From Hyphomicrobiaceae bacterium (lineage in GTDB: Bacteria > Pseudomonadota > Alphaproteobacteria > Rhizobiales > Hyphomicrobiaceae), in NCBI GenBank assembly GCA_013141255.1, contig JABFRJ010000495.1:1-32595 (forward strand): a DNA stretch of 32,595 nt. The letters are read 5' to 3'. Below the pieces are notes generated by a model. That model saw only the letters and a list, made by a program, of their open reading frames with translations. It made no database searches and was not told where the DNA came from. How positions within the stretch are numbered: position 1 is the first letter of the stretch; each line of letters starts with the position of its first letter. Position numbers and translations under genes: made by a program. Positions 28,921-32,595 of this stretch are shown piece by piece.

Positions 28921-31561
28921 TACTCGCCTCCGCTATTGAGGCAACGACCGACCGCGAGGCAGACCTGATTTCAGTATCAGTCATGCCGTCCGCAGACGTC
29001 ACGTCACTTTCGACAACAACGCCAATGCGACCTGTCGTTCTGGCGCCATTTAAGATGCCCACAGTCAACTGATCGCTACTCACGGTGTCGAGGTGCAGCG
29101 TTAGATCAACGTCAGTCGCTACAGCAAGAGTGAGTCCATGCAACGTCGCGACATCACTATCGCCGTCAAACATTTTGACAATCGATGCATACGGGCGTGC
29201 CCGGGCAAAATGGAGTTGGTCTGCCCTAACCAACAACCGTCGCGCCAGCAGATTGTCTCTGCGCGCAAGCTCCGCGTGGCTCCCGAACGCATAAATAATA
29301 CTCGGTTCCCGACGATTGAGTACGCGTGCTAAACGTAAAAGAGAGCCGGCTGAGGTGCCTTCAATGGCATCCATTATGGCCTGGCGGTGCAGAGGAACGA
29401 CCACATCGCCGATGTCAAATGGTGCCCCATCCTGTGCAGTGGCTAGACGCGAAAAATATTGAACAAATGGACCGATATCGCCACCATCGACGGCAATCAG
29501 GGAGCGCAATGGGACCTCGAAAGTATCATGCCAAAATCCATCCGCGCCATCTTCCAGAAGTCGGATGATGCCCCGCGCGGCTGGCAATAACACCTTGTGA
29601 GTTAGTCGAGTCCTGAAGTGCGGTTGATCCGATCGAAACAGTGCTGAGTCGCGACCAAAGCTGTCGCTGAAATAGTCTTGCGTTTGCCGCATTCCGGTGC
29701 GTCCGAGGGCACGCTCGATTGCGGGTACAATTTGGTCCGTCGCAAGAGTTCTGATCAGTCGCACACCGTCGGATTGCAAGCGCTCAAGTGTGCGGTTACG
29801 CGGGGCAAGCGTACCCCCAGTACCTTTTTCGTAGTCCACAATCGCAACGTCTATCCATTGCTCAGAAATATTGACGGTCGCAATTGTGATCGATTTACTC
29901 GCCTCGCCTGTTACGGGTGCTGTCGACCGTGCATTCAAAAATGCATCGGCATCACCACCGAAACGATCCTCGAACTCTTCCTTCAGCACGACCACCTGGG
30001 CACTTAACGCGCCACCAACGACAGCTACGACATTGGGCTTCATTGTTATGCCGCGCAGATCCTCGCGTTGCCATCCCATGTCGCGCCACAGTCCGTCGAT
30101 CCCATTCGACACTTCGGTAACGAGAAGTGCTCGTTCCACTGCATCTTGTGCAGATTCTTGTACCAGCTTGATTGTTCGGAGCCGACATAAGCCTGGTCCA
30201 AGTCCAAACTTGTTGTGTCGGCGGGGATCATTGATGTGACTCAAAGCATGCAAGACAATCTCGGCCGCATAAAACCCTATCAACGCATTGCGCGAGAATT
30301 GACTACGCGCTGTCGCGCCGACGTTCGCATCATCGATTTTCATCTGAGTCGCAACCCGACCATTGGCGGCCGCCCAAGGCAATGCAACCAGGTCGCCAAT
30401 ATCGGCTGTGTGATCATGTCGCGCGCTGTAACGCCATGGCGAGAGTGCAGGGCCGTCGGTTCCCAAATAGCTTGTAACAGTCCCGGTTCCGGTGACGCCT
30501 TCAGCCGCACTAGTTCGCTGGGCAAGGTTGCGCGCCTCAAAGCCGACACGCGCAGCGACAGGCCAATTAAAGGCGGTTGTTCGGCTCGACAAGCGGGTCG
30601 CCGCCCAACCTCCAAATGGATACTCTGCAAACTCAATTCGACTTGGGAAAGGCCGCTCGTACACGTCGGTTGGATTGGTGAGGTCGCGAATGCGGACATG
30701 CTCGGGTGCAGCAGTCGGTGTGCCACTCATTGCGATGCATCTGGGCTGCAAAAGCGCGGCCGTTGTCTCGACGCCAATATCAAGGATAAGGTCGACGTCG
30801 TGGACAGGTTCAGCAATACGACGATCAAGCGTATCCGCGAAGCATGCTTGGGGCAATCGCGCGGCAGCTGATAGCACCTCCAACAGCACCAGGTAGTGAG
30901 CGAACGCTGCAAGATCCTCATCACCGCCACTTGTGATACGACTGCCATCGCCAGTACGCCGTGCCGCGACCGCTTTCGTCACCCAATCAACAAGCCACGC
31001 CTCAGACAAGAACCAACCAACCTCGTCTGCGCCACTTGCAAACGCGAAACGAGATTGGAATATGGCATCATCAGCGCACGGGGCATCGTAATCGGGAATA
31101 TCCAATCGACTTAGCGGATCGACACAAGTGTCAAAAGCAAGGATACATTGGGCTGCTGCGGATTTCGTCTCAGGGAATGCCGCGTCGGCCGAGATGAAGC
31201 AGCGAACCCAGTTGCTCGGGCCCCGATCAAAATCAATACCACGTGCCTCGGACTGCCCAGTAAATCGGAAGTAAGGCAGAGGAATCCAGAGCCCGGCGAA
31301 GGCCTTCAGCGCATCGCTGCCGTTAATGAAATGCGATCGTCCAGCGACATTCTGGTGTGCAATCCCATGCACCTGCCTCATGTCCTTAACTGAAACAAGA
31401 ACAACGTCACTACGTCCGGATTGCTCTAACGGCACCTCCTGAAACTCGGAGTTAATGCTCGTTGCTCGCTCAAAATCCAGAGCACAATCGACAAATTGCA
31501 CTCCCGTGTTCGGCACGAGGCGCAAAACATCATCGAACAAGGTTGAAGTCTGATTTGACAC
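28913..31561 (-). CDS. SrfB-like protein (actin/HSP70-type ATPase fold family)
   Basis: LVPNTGVQFVDCALDFE N-terminus; LWIPLPYFRF...GPSNWVRCFI; VDLILDIGVETTAALLQPR (phosphate-1 region); WPVAARVGFEARNLA. GTG start at 31561. Confidence 0.82.
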   Translation of the reverse strand: MSNQTSTLFDDVLRLVPNTGVQFVDCALDFERATSINSEFQEVPLEQSGRSDVVLVSVKDMRQVHGIAHQNVAGRSHFINGSDALKAFAGLWIPLPYFRFTGQSEARGIDFDRGPSNWVRCFISADAAFPETKSAAAQCILAFDTCVDPLSRLDIPDYDAPCADDAIFQSRFAFASGADEVGWFLSEAWLVDWVTKAVAARRTGDGSRITSGGDEDLAAFAHYLVLLEVLSAAARLPQACFADTLDRRIAEPVHDVDLILDIGVETTAALLQPRCIAMSGTPTAAPEHVRIRDLTNPTDVYERPFPSRIEFAEYPFGGWAATRLSSRTTAFNWPVAARVGFEARNLAQRTSAAEGVTGTGTVTSYLGTDGPALSPWRYSARHDHTADIGDLVALPWAAANGRVATQMKIDDANVGATARSQFSRNALIGFYAAEIVLHALSHINDPRRHNKFGLGPGLCRLRTIKLVQESAQDAVERALLVTEVSNGIDGLWRDMGWQREDLRGITMKPNVVAVVGGALSAQVVVLKEEFEDRFGGDADAFLNARSTAPVTGEASKSITIATVNISEQWIDVAIVDYEKGTGGTLAPRNRTLERLQSDGVRLIRTLATDQIVPAIERALGRTGMRQTQDYFSDSFGRDSALFRSDQPHFRTRLTHKVLLPAARGIIRLLEDGADGFWHDTFEVPLRSLIAVDGGDIGPFVQYFSRLATAQDGAPFDIGDVVVPLHRQAIMDAIEGTSAGSLLRLARVLNRREPSIIYAFGSHAELARRDNLLARRLLVRADQLHFARARPYASIVKMFDGDSDVATLHGLTLAVATDVDLTLHLDTVSSDQLTVGILNGARTTGRIGVVVESDVTSADGMTDTEIRSASRSVVASIAEASNA

Positions 31562-31667
31562 TCAGTCCACCAAACGCAAACAAGAAAACTCGGACCAACA
31601 ATTGTCCGCCAATCAAGGCGACAGCCAGGATCAAAGCGCAACGCTCGTTCACACTAGCATCACTCAT
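31530..31667 (-). CDS. Predicted 45-aa single-pass membrane protein upstream of and overlapping the SrfB-like gene
   Basis: ATG at 31667, TGA at 31530-31532; translation MSDASVNERCALILAVALIGGQLLVRVFLFAFGGLSVKSDFNLVR; one TM segment; overlaps the srfB-like start by 32 nt in another frame. Below the size cutoff of the supplied ORF track. Confidence 0.45.
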   Translation of the reverse strand: MSDASVNERCALILAVALIGGQLLVRVFLFAFGGLSVKSDFNLVR

Positions 31668-32134
31668 CGGTAACAATTCAAGGCTACGTGAGTATACCAT
31701 GAAGTGTAGCTGCAGAATCCGAAATTGACGTAAACTGCGCGCTCTTTGAGTAGCAACGGCTTGGACTGAAAACCAGAGCCTTGGTAAATGTCATGCCCCT
31801 TTGGCAATTCAGTTCGTATAATATTTACTTCTCGACCCACTGATAACCTACAACAGACGAGCTTGTTGCCAAATCACAACAAGAGTGGAATTTTACTCGC
31901 AGAGACATGCATGTGGGGGAATTTGCGAGATTTAACTGTTGCCGGGGTGGAAACTACCGTGTCAGTCTTGGCATTACGGTTCTAATGAAAAACAATAAAT
32001 ACCATATATAAACGGTACGCAAATAGGGCTGGGGGGCCATGGTTGGTAGGGCGTTAATCGGTCACTCGGACCAAGTGTTCGAGCCAAAATTTGGCGCTTG
32101 AATATATCGTCTTAACTAATGACGGTCGATAGCC

Positions 32135-32168
32135 GCAGATCGTTGATCTTAGCAGATCGTTGGTCTTA
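32135..32168. repeat. Tandem duplication of a 17-bp unit
   Basis: GCAGATCGTTGATCTTA (32135-32151) directly followed by GCAGATCGTTGGTCTTA (32152-32168), 16/17 identical. Confidence 0.85.
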
Positions 32169-32595
32169 AAAGCGAGATCCGTGAATGAGGCCGGCTCCAA
32201 AGAGTAAGTGTAGCGGCCAAGTCAAACCGCTGCCGCTGCATAGTTCCTCGCACTATTCTTGACGTTTTTACGGCCTCGATGATTTGAGCCTGACATGCAA
32301 ATCTGAGCGTCAAGCGTTTAGGACTTGGTAAGTTGCACAGCAGCTAATTTATGAGCCGCGGCGGTGCGAAATGGGGTAGTACAAAGTGATCGCAAATACT
32401 TTCAACGTCCGTATGTTTGCCTGCCCAGAAATTTGCAATCGAGGCCCTACAAGCCTCAAGCGCGACGCGCAAACTTTAAAGGTTGAACCAAGATATGTCG
32501 TTGGGTGCCGTTCCCGCTCTCGACTTTCGTAAAGACTGCAATATTGATGTGAACGGTTATGCCTGGAGTCGGAGTTCTGGAGTTGGATGAATGTT

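Noticed and set aside
31788-31985. 65-aa plus-strand ORF upstream of the srf-like cluster
   Set aside because: No domain, no clear hydrophobic or signal segment, and AT-rich context; probably a chance ORF.
32060-32110. tRNA-like T-arm string (GTGTTCGAGCC)
   Set aside because: No matching acceptor stem, anticodon arm or CCA-compatible end could be folded around it.
1-32595. CRISPR array, prophage or insertion sequence
   Set aside because: No regularly spaced direct repeats, integrase/transposase ORFs or terminal inverted repeats were seen by eye.

Overview
The window looks like an alphaproteobacterial (Hyphomicrobiales-like) chromosome segment. Coding is mostly on the minus strand, with no rRNA, tRNA, CRISPR array or intact mobile element that I can see. 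From left to right: (i) an alpha-2-macroglobulin-like protein with an intact thioester motif but an apparent premature amber stop at the window edge; (ii) two uncharacterised genes, one encoding a large 4-TM membrane protein; (iii) an ffh-rpsP-rimM core translation block in which a small GrlR-like protein sits between rpsP and rimM and a GNAT acetyltransferase follows rimM where trmD would be expected; (iv) a plus-strand amidase plus 3-hydroxyisobutyrate-dehydrogenase-family pair; (v) a complete imuA-imuB-dnaE2 mutasome cassette with an exact GTTC-N7-GTTC LexA-type box upstream; (vi) an FMO-type monooxygenase with an NTF2-like N-terminus; (vii) a compact minus-strand cluster encoding a 45-aa membrane sORF, SrfB-like protein, SrfC-like protein, Sel1-repeat protein and 62-aa membrane sORF, followed by an orphan TAXI-type solute-binding protein and a small membrane-anchored protein. 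The most interesting signal is the SrfB/SrfC-like pair. The positions expected to hold the nucleotide-binding motifs of both proteins look degenerate, the pair lacks an adjacent srfA, and it is bracketed by two unannotated small membrane ORFs. All family calls come from reading motifs by eye; no database search was run.
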